Assembly (NCBI GenBank): GCA_018241025.1 | Contig: JAFEEQ010000012.1 | Location: 1 to 64,000 of the forward strand | Length of the DNA: 64,000 bases | Origin: Pseudomonadota bacterium | GTDB lineage: Bacteria; Pseudomonadota; Alphaproteobacteria; Micropepsales; Micropepsaceae | Reading direction: 5' to 3' | Shown here: positions 38,814-49,344 of the stretch, piece after piece | How the letters are laid out: each line of letters opens with the position of its first letter | How positions within the stretch are numbered: the first letter of the stretch is position 1 | Made by a program: the position numbers and the translations under genes | Notes under the pieces: generated by a model | Seen by the model: the letters and a program-made list of their open reading frames with translations, nothing else | Told to the model about the DNA's origin: nothing | Database searches by the model: none

Positions 38814-39025
38814 AGCTGCCGCCAGCCAAGGTGTTGAAACGGGCCAATCGCAGCCTGATCGGCGTGGCCGCCTTTGCCGCGGCCTGCGGCGCGGCGGCGA
38901 TCGGAGCACTGGCGATCAGCAGCCTCGCCATCGGCACGCTTGCCATAGGGCGGGCGCGGATCAAGCGGCTGGAGATCGAGGAACTTGTCGTCGGCAAGAT
39001 TGCCTTGCGCCGATCCCGTCGATGA
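38810..39025 (+). CDS. Small five-residue-repeat protein
   Basis: A 71-residue protein. After a basic start it has a hydrophobic, small-residue stretch (VAAFAAACGAAAIGALAISS) that runs into five-residue steps of the type (L/I)AIG(T/R), then ARIKRLEIEELVVGK. The pattern (hydrophobic residue every second or fifth position) suggests a membrane segment followed by a short beta-solenoid like pentapeptide-repeat proteins. No function is known. It is translationally coupled to the acetyltransferase upstream. Confidence 0.7.
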   Translation: MKLPPAKVLKRANRSLIGVAAFAAACGAAAIGALAISSLAIGTLAIGRARIKRLEIEELVVGKIALRRSRR

Positions 39026-39041
39026 CTTGTTGAGCGATGCC

Positions 39042-39518
39042 ATGGCAGACAACGATACCGTTTCGGTGGAGTTCAACATCACCGGTGTCGGCTGGGCTGT
39101 TATCGTTCTTAGGATCGGCGCTCAGACGTACACGACCGATTCTCTCTCCGATTTGACCGACGTGCTCGGCGATCTCGTGCGCGCCGCACTGACGCTTGCG
39201 ACCGGCGGAAACGCCCGGGTGAGCTTCGACGGCGAGCCGGTCGAAACGCGCTTTGTGCTGACAAACCTGCTCGATGGCATCAAGGACACAGGGTCTGTCG
39301 CGATTACGATCCTTACATTTGCCAGCTACGATACGCGGCAGGATGATGCGAACGGTCACAAGGAATTTTATGGAGACTGTGACGTCTTCGCCTTCGGACG
39401 CGCCGTACTCGCATGCGCGAAGCGCGTCGAAGCGGGCTTCGCGTGGGACACCTATCCCTATCCGGCCCGGGCGGTCCACGCGTTGGAAGCTGCACTGGCC
39501 TTCAACAATTCGCTCTAG
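39042..39518 (+). CDS. Hypothetical protein
   Basis: A 158-residue, acidic, soluble protein with no signal or membrane segment. It starts MADNDTVSVEFNITGVGWAV and alternates beta-like and helical segments; AASYD-type and FYGDCDVFAFGRAVLACAKRV regions are visible. No family is recognised. The ATG at 39042 gives the better start; in-frame upstream codons overlap the previous gene. It is 16 bases after the pentad-repeat gene and convergent with a GNAT gene. Confidence 0.65.
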   Translation: MADNDTVSVEFNITGVGWAVIVLRIGAQTYTTDSLSDLTDVLGDLVRAALTLATGGNARVSFDGEPVETRFVLTNLLDGIKDTGSVAITILTFASYDTRQDDANGHKEFYGDCDVFAFGRAVLACAKRVEAGFAWDTYPYPARAVHALEAALAFNNSL

Positions 39519-39997
39519 AATCGTCTCTCGAACTCGATCTCATGCCGGATCGGGATACCGTCATCGCTCATTCGTGGAATCTCCGGCTTGATCTTGCGCG
39601 CCTCGTCGATGGCATCGCGATGCAGCGCCGCCATGTCCCAGCCGCGTTTCTGATAGAAGCGAATGGCGCGGATGTTGTCGTTCGAGGTTATGAGCCAAAT
39701 ACGCCGCGCCGCACGCGCTTGCGCCGCCTCGACCGCCACTGCGAGCAGCGCAGTGCCGACACCGCGATCTTCGGCATAGCTGTCGAGACTGACGATCTCG
39801 ATCTCGCCACCGTCCGCATGCCAGGTCAGCGCGCCAAGCAACCGCTCGCCCTCAAGCGCGACGAAGCCGGGCAGCATCCGGGCGTCGTAGAGGCGGCCAC
39901 GGCTGACCACCGCCGGACCGCCATAGTTACGCACCCACGCGGCCAGCACGGCCGCATCATGCTCCGGCATCTTTTCGACGATGCGGAATCCGCTCAC
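39515..39997 (-). CDS. GNAT-family N-acetyltransferase
   Basis: A 160-residue GNAT enzyme with IEIVSLDSYAEDRGVGTALL as the acetyl-CoA motif (DRGVGTAL) and RIWLITSNDNIRAIRFYQKRGW as the C-terminal motif. The substrate is unknown. Its ATG overlaps the stop of the creatininase-like gene (ATGA), so it probably acts with or after that gene. Confidence 0.9.
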   Translation of the reverse strand: MSGFRIVEKMPEHDAAVLAAWVRNYGGPAVVSRGRLYDARMLPGFVALEGERLLGALTWHADGGEIEIVSLDSYAEDRGVGTALLAVAVEAAQARAARRIWLITSNDNIRAIRFYQKRGWDMAALHRDAIDEARKIKPEIPRMSDDGIPIRHEIEFERRF

Positions 39998-40740
39998 GAC
40001 GCCGCGAAAGACCGAAACTCACCGATCACCGCGCGCACCGCCGCGGCGACGATCTTGCCGCCGGCCTCGACGCTCGCCTGGCTCGGATCGGAGCCGATGC
40101 GTCCGTCGGGGAAGCGGCGGCGGTAATCCTCGGCGTCGTAGATCGGACCGTTGGGCGCGATTTTCGGCGTCATCTCCACCCGCTTCTGCGCTTCGGGATA
40201 GCCGAAATAGGTCACCGACACTTCCGACGGCGTGGCGTGACTACCCTCGCCTACCGGGAAGAGTTGCCGGCACAGATCCATCACCCCGCCAAGCTCCCAC
40301 CAGTTGCGCAGCATGCAGCGCAGCGGCGGCCGGTTCGAACCCGGCTCGCCGAAGGTGACGCCGTGATACATCTCGCTGAACGCCGCGGTGATGGTCGCGA
40401 TATTGCCGCCATGGCCGTTCAGCCAATAGATGCGCTCGAAGCCGTGCCGCGTCAGCGACTGCGACCAGTCCAGCATCGCGGCGATCATGGTCGAAGGGCG
40501 CAGCGTGATCGTGCCCGGAAATGCCATGTGGTGCTGCGCCTGGCCGACATTGAAGGTCGGGCCGACCAGGATGCCGGCCTCGTCGCCGGCGCGCCGCGCA
40601 ATGATCTCGGGACAGAGCGCATCGGTGCCGAGCAGTCCGTTCGGCCCATGCTGCTCGGTCGAGCCGATGGGAATCAGGATCGCCTTCGAGGTGGCGAGAT
40701 AGGCCTCGATCTCGGGCCAGGAGGAGAGATGGAGTTGCAT
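39994..40740 (-). CDS. Creatininase-family amidohydrolase
   Basis: A 248-residue metal-dependent amidohydrolase of the creatininase/MftE family. Metal-binding segments are IGSTEQHGPNGLLGTDAL (Glu, His, Asp), WLNGHGGN and SHATPSEVS with the third metal Glu. Members hydrolyse creatinine, cyclic amides or peptides. With no creatine genes nearby the substrate remains open. It is followed by a coupled GNAT gene. Confidence 0.9.
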   Translation of the reverse strand: MQLHLSSWPEIEAYLATSKAILIPIGSTEQHGPNGLLGTDALCPEIIARRAGDEAGILVGPTFNVGQAQHHMAFPGTITLRPSTMIAAMLDWSQSLTRHGFERIYWLNGHGGNIATITAAFSEMYHGVTFGEPGSNRPPLRCMLRNWWELGGVMDLCRQLFPVGEGSHATPSEVSVTYFGYPEAQKRVEMTPKIAPNGPIYDAEDYRRRFPDGRIGSDPSQASVEAGGKIVAAAVRAVIGEFRSFAAS

Positions 40741-40855
40741 AAGAATGGCTTTCTACGGGGCGTTGCCGTGAGTGGCCGTTGGACAGACCAAAGCGGCGCC
40801 GACAATAGATGCCACCTCGACCTTTGAAATCAATCCGCAGTCGAGATCTTCCAGC

Positions 40856-41209
40856 TCATCTATTGCGCGCGTCAATCGCCAGATAAATCGAGAGGGCGGC
40901 GCCAGCAACAAAGTAACTCAGAACCAGCAATAGGAACGGAAGACCTTCAAACACTCCCCAACCATCGCCATCCGCGTGTTCGAGTGATTTGGAAACGAAG
41001 AAGAGACCAGCCCCAATCCATGGGATTGTCGCCGGCCAGAAATGTCCTCTCGCCGACAGCGCTCCGGCAACCAAATATCCCATGGCAAGTCCTGTCAGAA
41101 CGAAGAAGTCGGAGTCGAACTCACCACGAAAGGCAAGGCCAAGCGCGAGCAGGCTCCAGATGGCGCCATTGAAATAGACAAGCCCGGTCTGGGCAGGGCC
41201 TTCGATCAT
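40856..41209 (-). CDS. Small integral membrane protein
   Basis: A 117-residue protein with about four hydrophobic helices (IWSLLALGLAF, FFVLTGLAMGYLVAGAL, IPWIGAGLFFVS, LPFLLLVLSYFVAGAALSIY). No family is recognised. Its ATG at 41209 overlaps the stop of the DUF4287/SRPBCC gene, so it is coupled to it. Confidence 0.7.
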   Translation of the reverse strand: MIEGPAQTGLVYFNGAIWSLLALGLAFRGEFDSDFFVLTGLAMGYLVAGALSARGHFWPATIPWIGAGLFFVSKSLEHADGDGWGVFEGLPFLLLVLSYFVAGAALSIYLAIDARNR

Positions 41210-41805
41210 GAGGCGAGGATACCCGCCAGCTTCTCCATCGCCTTCTTCCACCCCGCGCGCTGCTTCTCGACCTCCTCGGCGCTGGCGAGCTTTCCGATCT
41301 CGAGCGCGATCTGCGCCTTGCCCTCGCCTTTCGCATAAAAGCCAAATTCGAGCTTCGCCGTCGTCTTCCATTTGCCGCGCCAGTATTTGTTCTCGGTTTT
41401 CGAGGTTTCCTCGAAGGCACCAGGCGGAAACCACGCCTTGCGCGTCTTCGGATCGGTCGCGGCGGCGAATAGCTTCGGCAAGTCGACCGGCATCACCTTC
41501 GTGACGTTCACCGCATAGGTTCCGCCGGCGCGCTCGTTGGCCTTGCGCCCGCCACGCGCCCGCTCATAGGCGACGGCAATCATCTGCGCCCACCGGGCCG
41601 GCGCGCCGTGCTCCTCCTTCAGCCGCTTGGCGACCTCCTTATGCGGCAGCGACGTCGCCTTCATCCGGGTCAGGATGCCGTACCAGCCCATCCAGTTGCG
41701 CCCGGTGGCCGCTTTCACCTTGTCGTCGCCGATCGCCGGCGGCCAGGCGTCTCCAGCCGCCGGCTTTGCTCGGGATTCCGTCGCCGCTTGCCCCTTGGCC
41801 GCCAT
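41206..41805 (-). CDS. DUF4287-SRPBCC two-domain protein
   Basis: A 199-residue protein. The first part (about 25-85) is DUF4287-like: GDDKVKAATGRNWMGWYGIL, KEVAKRLKEEHG, ARWAQMIAVAYERARG. The second part (about 95-199) is an SRPBCC/AHSA1-like domain (VNVTKVMPVDLPKLFAAATDP, ENKYWRGKWKTTAKLEF, WKKAMEKLAG). Both parts are often found in proteins encoded near repressors, but none is adjacent here. The ligand is unknown. Confidence 0.85.
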   Translation of the reverse strand: MAAKGQAATESRAKPAAGDAWPPAIGDDKVKAATGRNWMGWYGILTRMKATSLPHKEVAKRLKEEHGAPARWAQMIAVAYERARGGRKANERAGGTYAVNVTKVMPVDLPKLFAAATDPKTRKAWFPPGAFEETSKTENKYWRGKWKTTAKLEFGFYAKGEGKAQIALEIGKLASAEEVEKQRAGWKKAMEKLAGILAS

Positions 41806-41860
41806 GGCTTAATCTCTCCCCATCGCTATCCGACACTAAGCTATCTCAAGGATTTCGCCC

Positions 41861-43027
41861 ATGCCCGGCCCCCTGCACGGCGTCACCATCATCGACCTGA
41901 CCAGCTTCATCTTCGGCCCCTATGCCACCCAGACGCTGGGCGATCTCGGCGCCGAGGTCATCAAGATCGAGGCCCCCGGCGGCGACAAGCAACGCTTCGG
42001 CCTCAAGCAGAACAAATCCAAGGATATGGGCTCGACCTTCATGATGCTGGGCCGCAACAAGCGCTCGGTGACGCTCGATCTAAAGGTCGAGGCGGACCGC
42101 GAGAAGCTCCGCGCCCTGCTGCCGACAGCGCAGGTGTTCATCCACAATGTCCGAACCAGCGCGATGGACCAGCTCGGCTTCGGCTATGAGCAGGTGCGCG
42201 CCGTCAATCCCTCGATGGTCTATGTCCATTGCGTCGGCTACGGCACCGATGGCCCCTATGGCGGCCGCCAGGCCTTCGACGATCTCGTCCAGGCCGCGAG
42301 CGGGGGCGCCGACATGCTGCTCGACAACAGCGGCGAGAGCACGATGCGGATGTTCCCGTCCTATGTCGCCGACAAGGTCAGCGGCTTGCATGCGCTCTAC
42401 GCCACGCTCGCCGCGCTCTTCCATCGCGAGCGCACCGGCGAAGGCCAGTTCGTCGAAGTACCGATGCTGGAGAGCTACACCAGCTTCCTGATGGTCGAGC
42501 ATCTCTACGGCGCCGCCTTCGAGCCGCCGGTCGGCCATGTCGGCTCGACCCCCGCGCTGGCGCCCGACCGCGCCTGCTTCCGCACCAAGGACGGCTGGAT
42601 CGCGACCATGCCCTCCGGCCGCGAAGGCGCCGACACCTTCATGAGGCTGGGCGGCATTGCGGACTTCTATAACAGCGAGGAATTCACCTCGCTCAAGACT
42701 GCGAAAGAGAAGGTCGCGCTCTACAACAAATGCATGCGCGAGGCTGCGCTTACGCACACGACCGAAGAGTGGATGGAACTGGGCGAACAGCATCGCATCC
42801 CGATCATGCGCGCCAACACGATGGACGGCGTTCTGGAAGACCCGCATCTCAAGGCCGTCGGCTTCTTCGAGGTGCGGCCGCATCCGACAGAAGGCGAATG
42901 GCGCAGCATGAAGCCGCCGATCCACTTCTCGCGCACGCCGGCCAGCGTTAGAACGGAGCCCGAAAAACCCGGCGCGAGTACGGAGGAGATTCTCGCTCGC
43001 GCGGCCAAGCACAGCAAGGCTTCATGA
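41861..43027 (+). CDS. Class III CoA-transferase (CaiB/BaiF family)
   Basis: A 388-residue formyl-CoA-transferase-like protein. Signatures are the GVTIIDLTSFIFGPYATQTL start, LGAEVIKIEAPGGD, and GRQAFDDLVQAASG, in which the Asp after AF is the expected catalytic residue forming the acyl-enzyme anhydride. The C-terminal part has DGWIATMP and the PHLKAVGFFEV segment. It transfers CoA between carboxylic acids; the acids are unknown. Its stop overlaps the next gene's start (ATGA). Confidence 0.93.
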   Translation: MPGPLHGVTIIDLTSFIFGPYATQTLGDLGAEVIKIEAPGGDKQRFGLKQNKSKDMGSTFMMLGRNKRSVTLDLKVEADREKLRALLPTAQVFIHNVRTSAMDQLGFGYEQVRAVNPSMVYVHCVGYGTDGPYGGRQAFDDLVQAASGGADMLLDNSGESTMRMFPSYVADKVSGLHALYATLAALFHRERTGEGQFVEVPMLESYTSFLMVEHLYGAAFEPPVGHVGSTPALAPDRACFRTKDGWIATMPSGREGADTFMRLGGIADFYNSEEFTSLKTAKEKVALYNKCMREAALTHTTEEWMELGEQHRIPIMRANTMDGVLEDPHLKAVGFFEVRPHPTEGEWRSMKPPIHFSRTPASVRTEPEKPGASTEEILARAAKHSKAS

Positions 43028-44313
43028 CCGACAGCATTCTCTGGATCAATCACGCGGGATACGAGCTGCGCAGCGGAGGTTTGCGCATCGTCGTCGATCC
43101 ATGGATCGAAGGCCTCGCTTTCGCCGACAGCTGGGCGCAGATATCGAAGACCCGCTACGCTTACGAAGACTTTGCTGGCGTCGACTACATCTGGTTCAGC
43201 CACGAGCATCCGGATCATTTCTCGCCCGGAAACCTGCGCAAGATCGCGCCGGAAATCCGCAAGACCATCACGGTTCTTTTTGCCAAAACGCATGACCGGC
43301 GCGTCGCCAAGTTCTGCGAAAAGCTCGGCTTCAAGCTGCGCGATATCGGCGACGGCGAAACCGTCGCGCTCAACGACACCGTGCGGTTCACGCTCGGCAT
43401 GGTGCACGCCGACTCCTGGTGCTTCATCGAGACCGCCGAACGCACCTATCTCAACATGAACGACTGCGTGCCGCCGCTCGGCTTTCACGCGAAGCTCGCC
43501 GCGAAGCTGGGGCGGCCGGTCGATGTACTGTTCACGCAGTTCTCATACGCCAATTTCGTCGGCAATCCGGGCGACGACGCCCGGATGCAGCGCGCAGCGC
43601 AATACAAGCTCTCGCAGATGCGGGCGCAGATCGCGGCCTACAAACCGAAGGTCCTGATCCCCTTCGCCAGCCATGTCTGGTTCTGCCGCGACGAGAACTA
43701 TCACATGAATTCCGGCGCCAACCGCATCGAGGACATCTACAGACTGTTCGCCGGCGGCGGCTCCGATTGCGTCGTGCTCTATCCTGGCGACGTCTACGCC
43801 ATCGGCGCGCCGCACAATTCGGCCGCCTCCATCGCGCGCTATGTCGCCGATCGCGCGGCGCATTCGGCACCGCTTCCGCTGGCCGACGCGCCGGTGCCGC
43901 GCGAAAAACTGGAAGCCCTCGACCGCGACCAGCGTGCGCGCGTCCGGGAGAAAAATGCGCTCTGGCCGCTGCGGCTGGTGGCGCTCGCGGGAAAGCTCAG
44001 TCCGGTCTCGATCCATCTGACGGATCTGAACCTGTCGCTGCGCTATTCGCTGTTCGACGGCATCGTCTGGACCGACACTCCGGAAAGCGCCTGCGAGATC
44101 GCGCTGGCGAGCCCGCTCTTCGCGATGCTGCTGCAACATGGTTATGGCTACGGCACGGTCGATATCAGCGGACGCTTCCGCGAGCTGCGCCCATCCGGGC
44201 GGCCGATGCTGAGCCGGAATTTCGTGCCCCAGCGCTACAACGAGATGGGATTCTACTTCCCGTCCTCGTTCTTCAGTCCGTCATTCCTGCTGGAGCGTCT
44301 GCGCGCGCTCTGA
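43024..44313 (+). CDS. Metallo-beta-lactamase-fold protein (UlaG / CMP-NeuAc hydroxylase-like)
   Basis: A 429-residue MBL-fold protein. It opens with INHAGYELRSGGLRIVVDPW and contains the metal motif FSHEHPDHFS. The ASHVWFCRDENYHMN segment resembles the C-terminal lyase-like domain of CMP-N-acetylneuraminate hydroxylases, but the Rieske domain of those enzymes is absent. The second half (from about residue 290) has no clear family. It is coupled to the CoA-transferase gene, which hints at a shared pathway. Confidence 0.82.
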   Translation: MTDSILWINHAGYELRSGGLRIVVDPWIEGLAFADSWAQISKTRYAYEDFAGVDYIWFSHEHPDHFSPGNLRKIAPEIRKTITVLFAKTHDRRVAKFCEKLGFKLRDIGDGETVALNDTVRFTLGMVHADSWCFIETAERTYLNMNDCVPPLGFHAKLAAKLGRPVDVLFTQFSYANFVGNPGDDARMQRAAQYKLSQMRAQIAAYKPKVLIPFASHVWFCRDENYHMNSGANRIEDIYRLFAGGGSDCVVLYPGDVYAIGAPHNSAASIARYVADRAAHSAPLPLADAPVPREKLEALDRDQRARVREKNALWPLRLVALAGKLSPVSIHLTDLNLSLRYSLFDGIVWTDTPESACEIALASPLFAMLLQHGYGYGTVDISGRFRELRPSGRPMLSRNFVPQRYNEMGFYFPSSFFSPSFLLERLRAL

Positions 44314-44331
44314 GCACGAGGGAGATTGGCC

Positions 44332-45597
44332 ATGGCAAGAGCTGTTCGGATTGTCGTGGCGACGCTGCTGCTGCTCGCGGCCTGGATCGCCGTGGTGGCG
44401 ATGGGCACCCGCGACGGCTGGTGGCGGCCGTTGCCCGCGCCGCATGGCGACGTTGCCGGTTTCATCACCGCCGAGAAGGCCCGCTATCTCACCGAGTCGA
44501 AGGGCAATATCGCACTCGCAGTGCTGAGTGACGGCCACGTCGCCGGCACCTATTTCAACGCGCACGGCAGGCCGGTCGACGGCGCATCGCTCTTCCAGGT
44601 CGCCTCGATGAGCAAATGGTTTACGGCGTTCGGCGTGATGCGGCTGGTGCAAGATGGCCGGATCGATCTCGACGCGCCGGTGTCACGCTACCTGAAGCGC
44701 TGGAAGCTGCCGCCGAGCCAGTTCGACAACAATGGCGCCACAGTGCGCCGCGTCCTGGCCCATATTGCTGGCCTGACCGATGGCCTTGGCTATCGCGGCT
44801 TTCCGCCGGGGTCGAAACTGCAATCCCTGCCGGACTCGCTCACCCATGCCGCCGACGCCATGCCCTTCGCCGATGGCCATGTCCGCGTCGGCATCGAGCC
44901 GGGCACGAAGTGGCAGTATTCCGGCGGCGGCTATGCGCTCCTCCAACTCCTCATCGAGGACGTTACCGGCGAAGACTTCAACGCCTATATGCGCAAGGCC
45001 GTGCTGATACCGCTCGGCATGACGCATTCGACTTTCGTCGATCCGGATCCCGCGCATCTTGCCGTGTTCTACGGTCCGGACGGCAAGCCGGCCATCCACT
45101 ACAAATTCACCGCCCTCGCCGCCGCCTCGCTTTACACCTCCGTCGACGACCTCACGCGCTTCCTTCAGGCGCAGATTCCCGGCCCGCACGGTGAGCCGGC
45201 GGGACGCGGCGTGCTGAAGCCAGAGACCCTCAAAGCCATGCGCGTCGTTACGACCAAGATCTACGGCATCCCGATCTGGGGCCTCGGCACCATCCTCTAC
45301 GCCCCGAATGGCAAGGGAGGATTCGTCGTCGGACATGACGGCAACAACTTCCCGGCGATCAACACCACGGCGCGCATCGATCCCGCCACCGGCGACGGCA
45401 TCATCGTGCTGTCGAGCGGAAACGGCACGCTGGCGAGCGAAATCGGCGGCGACTGGACCTGGTGGCACACCGGCATTGTCGATCTGCCGACGATCGTGTT
45501 CGAGGCGAAGTCGACGCTGATCATCCTTGCCGCAGGCGCAATCCTCATCGTCCTCGCGGCAATCGTATTCGCCTGGCGCGGCCGGCGGCGCGCCTAA
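44332..45597 (+). CDS. Membrane-anchored serine hydrolase (class C beta-lactamase family)
   Basis: A 421-residue protein with an N-terminal helix (RIVVATLLLLAAWIAVVAM) and a C-terminal helix (LIILAAGAILIVLAAIVFAW). Between them is a beta-lactamase/esterase fold: nucleophile motif SMSK (SxxK), YSGGG as the Tyr motif and VGHDG as the HxG motif. The catalytic domain should face the periplasm. It may be an esterase, peptidase or penicillin-binding-like enzyme rather than a resistance factor. The ATG at 44332 is 18 bases after the MBL gene; a TTG at 44326 is possible. Confidence 0.9.
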   Translation: MARAVRIVVATLLLLAAWIAVVAMGTRDGWWRPLPAPHGDVAGFITAEKARYLTESKGNIALAVLSDGHVAGTYFNAHGRPVDGASLFQVASMSKWFTAFGVMRLVQDGRIDLDAPVSRYLKRWKLPPSQFDNNGATVRRVLAHIAGLTDGLGYRGFPPGSKLQSLPDSLTHAADAMPFADGHVRVGIEPGTKWQYSGGGYALLQLLIEDVTGEDFNAYMRKAVLIPLGMTHSTFVDPDPAHLAVFYGPDGKPAIHYKFTALAAASLYTSVDDLTRFLQAQIPGPHGEPAGRGVLKPETLKAMRVVTTKIYGIPIWGLGTILYAPNGKGGFVVGHDGNNFPAINTTARIDPATGDGIIVLSSGNGTLASEIGGDWTWWHTGIVDLPTIVFEAKSTLIILAAGAILIVLAAIVFAWRGRRRA

Positions 45598-45669
45598 TCG
45601 CGTCTTGTACCTGTCGCGCATGCCCGCCAATATCCTCCAAAATCTTCCGGGAAGCGCAAGGAATCCGTC

Positions 45670-47607
<1,938 letters not shown>

Positions 47608-47613
47608 ACGGCA

Positions 47614-47734
47614 CGTCGTCCTTCGAGGCCGCCTTCGGCAGCACCTCAGGATGACGCGCCTACTTACACAAGCGCACCACTCTCATTTGCGTCATGCTGA
47701 GGTGCTTCGCGTAGCGAAGCCTCGAAGCACGACG
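47614..47734. repeat. Long inverted intergenic repeat
   Basis: The left arm (47614-47656, CGTCGTCCTTCGAGGC ... CACCTCAGGATGACG) matches the reverse complement of the right arm (47690-47734, CGTCATGCTGAGGTGC ... GCCTCGAAGCACGACG) with few mismatches and a 33-base centre. The sequence type (CTTCGAGGC / CCTCAGGATGAC) is a familiar dispersed palindrome in alphaproteobacteria. It follows acs and could act as its terminator or mRNA stabiliser. Confidence 0.8.
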
Positions 47735-47862
47735 CGCCACAAATCTTTTCGTCCGTCGTCATAAATCCGTAAAAATAATTATTGCATCCCGAGTCGAATG
47801 CGCGCATACCCCGCGCCCCTCGATTGGAGGTGCAACTCGTCTTTGGGAAAGGAACTGAAGAC

Positions 47863-48030
47863 ATGTCGCTCACTGGTCATCTGGTTACGCCAAACAACCT
47901 CGAAACCCGCTTCGGCCACTTTGCTCCCATCCGCGCATTCCGACATCCGGCATTGACCGTCATCGCCGTGCTGGCGATGGCCGCCGGCGCTGCTGCCTAT
48001 GCCAACGGTTGGTTCGCACTCCCGCATTAA
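47863..48030 (+). CDS. Small single-span membrane protein
   Basis: A 55-residue protein with one membrane helix (ALTVIAVLAMAAGAAAYANGW) and a polar start. An AAGGA lies about ten bases before the ATG at 47863, and the 100 bases upstream are unusually AT-rich, suggesting a promoter. No family is recognised. Confidence 0.55.
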   Translation: MSLTGHLVTPNNLETRFGHFAPIRAFRHPALTVIAVLAMAAGAAAYANGWFALPH

Positions 48031-48105
48031 GGCAACGGGCGCGCGGGCGATCCCCGCGCGCTCCGTCTTTGCGGACTTCGCTCTTCGCGCTAGCATCCGC
48101 GTGCG

Positions 48106-48834
48106 ATGGACGACCCGGCCGAGTATCCGCCACTCAACACGGTCAAGCCGCTCGCCGAGGACCTCTGGATCGTCGATGGCGAAACGATCCGTTTCGGTCC
48201 GCCCGGGCTGAAACTCCCCTTCCCCACGCGGATGACGCTGGCAAGATTGCCGGATGGCGGCCTGTTCGTGCACTCGCCGACGCCACTCACGCCGGCGCTG
48301 AAGGCGCAGGTCGATGCGCTCGGCGAGGTGCGCTGGCTCATCGGTCCCAACCGAATTCACTATTGGTGGCTGCCGGAGTGGCATGCGGCCTATTCGCGCG
48401 CGCCCGTCTACGTGGCACCACGCCTGCGCGAACAAGCCAGGAGCCACATCGACTTCGACACGATCGAACTCGCCGGCTCGGCCGTGCTGCCATGGTCGAA
48501 CGCCATCGACAGTCTCGGCGTACCCGGCCGCTATATGAGCGAATACGTCTTCTTCCACCGCGCCAGCCGCACGCTCATCCTCACCGACTTCATCGAGAAT
48601 TTCGAAGCCGCGAAGCTGTCATCGCCATTCCTGCGCTGGCTGATCCGCGTCGCCGGCGGCGACGGCAGCATGCCGCGCGACATGCGCCTGACCTATCCGC
48701 GCCAGGAAGTCCGGCGCGCCGTCGAAACCATGATCGGCTGGAACCCTGAACGCATCGTCGTCGCACATGGCGCGATCTATCCGTCCGGCGCCGTCGAAGC
48801 GCTGCGCCGCGCCTTTGCCTGGGTTCTGCGCTAG
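48106..48834 (+). CDS. DUF4336 (MBL-like) protein
   Basis: A 242-residue protein with a metallo-beta-lactamase-like fold of the DUF4336 family: LAEDLWIVDGETIRFG, TRMTLARLPDGGLFVHSPTPLT, and HYWWLPEWHAAY. The classical HxHxDH motif is not seen, so hydrolase chemistry is doubtful. VAHGAIYPSGAVEALRRAFAW closes the protein. The role is unknown. It is convergent with the HAB-mutase-like gene, four bases of overlap. Confidence 0.85.
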   Translation: MDDPAEYPPLNTVKPLAEDLWIVDGETIRFGPPGLKLPFPTRMTLARLPDGGLFVHSPTPLTPALKAQVDALGEVRWLIGPNRIHYWWLPEWHAAYSRAPVYVAPRLREQARSHIDFDTIELAGSAVLPWSNAIDSLGVPGRYMSEYVFFHRASRTLILTDFIENFEAAKLSSPFLRWLIRVAGGDGSMPRDMRLTYPRQEVRRAVETMIGWNPERIVVAHGAIYPSGAVEALRRAFAWVLR

Positions 48835-49250
48835 CCCGGCACCCAGTTCCACAACACCAGCACCGCGATCACCGCCAGCAGGCAGGCGATCGATCCGATG
48901 CCGATCAGCGAAATCGCCGTCCGCTCCTTCCAGAGAATGGCCTGGTGACCCGCCCCGGCGATCGGCAGAACGCGCCCGGTGCCCCAAAGTGCCGCCAGTA
49001 CCAGTCCGAACCAGATCGTGTAGAGCGAGAGCCACAAGGTTTGCGCGACAAGGCGCTCCCAGCCCGCCGGCAATCCGATCTTCGGCCAGAGGAAGGCGAA
49101 CGCGATCAGCGCAACGCCGGATTGCGTCGCTGCGAGATGGGCCGACAGCCCGATGCGCGGCGCCTTGGCCTTCGGAATCACAAAACCAGTGAGAAGGCCC
49201 AGAAGGAACAGGAGCACCCCCGTAAAGCTCAGGAGTTCGTCGGCGGCCAT
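48831..49250 (-). CDS. HAB-mutase-like integral membrane protein
   Basis: A 139-residue protein with four membrane helices. The start (LLSFTGVLLFLLGLLTGFVIP, then RIGLSAHLAATQSGVAL) resembles hydroxylaminobenzene mutase proteins HabA/HabB, which rearrange hydroxylaminobenzene to 2-aminophenol. Wider relatives occur where no nitroarene degradation is known, so the function is open. It is divergent from a TetR regulator across two operator-like palindromes and is likely its target. Confidence 0.75.
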   Translation of the reverse strand: MAADELLSFTGVLLFLLGLLTGFVIPKAKAPRIGLSAHLAATQSGVALIAFAFLWPKIGLPAGWERLVAQTLWLSLYTIWFGLVLAALWGTGRVLPIAGAGHQAILWKERTAISLIGIGSIACLLAVIAVLVLWNWVPG

Positions 49251-49261
49251 GACATCACCAG

Positions 49262-49298
49262 TTACAGACTTCGAGTCTGTAATTACCGACTATAAGTC
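49262..49298. promoter_or_regulatory. Paired TetR-type operators
   Basis: TTACAGACT and AGTCTGTAA (49262-49282, around TCG) form a perfect 9-base inverted repeat. A second copy of its core, GACT-ATA-AGTC, is at 49288-49298. The two centres are 21 bases apart, two helical turns, so two dimers could bind on the same face of the DNA. They lie between the divergent HAB-mutase-like and TetR genes. Binding by that TetR protein is inferred. Confidence 0.75.
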
Positions 49299-49344
49299 TC
49301 TAAGTCAATCGTGCTAACGTCGAAACCGTCCTACGGAGAACGCG

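Noticed and set aside
44332..45597. Antibiotic-resistance beta-lactamase
   Set aside because: The SxxK fold is shared with esterases and peptidases, and the double membrane anchor is not typical of secreted resistance enzymes.
48831..49250. Nitroarene degradation from the HAB-mutase likeness
   Set aside because: No nitroreductase or aminophenol dioxygenase nearby, and similar proteins occur in bacteria without that pathway.
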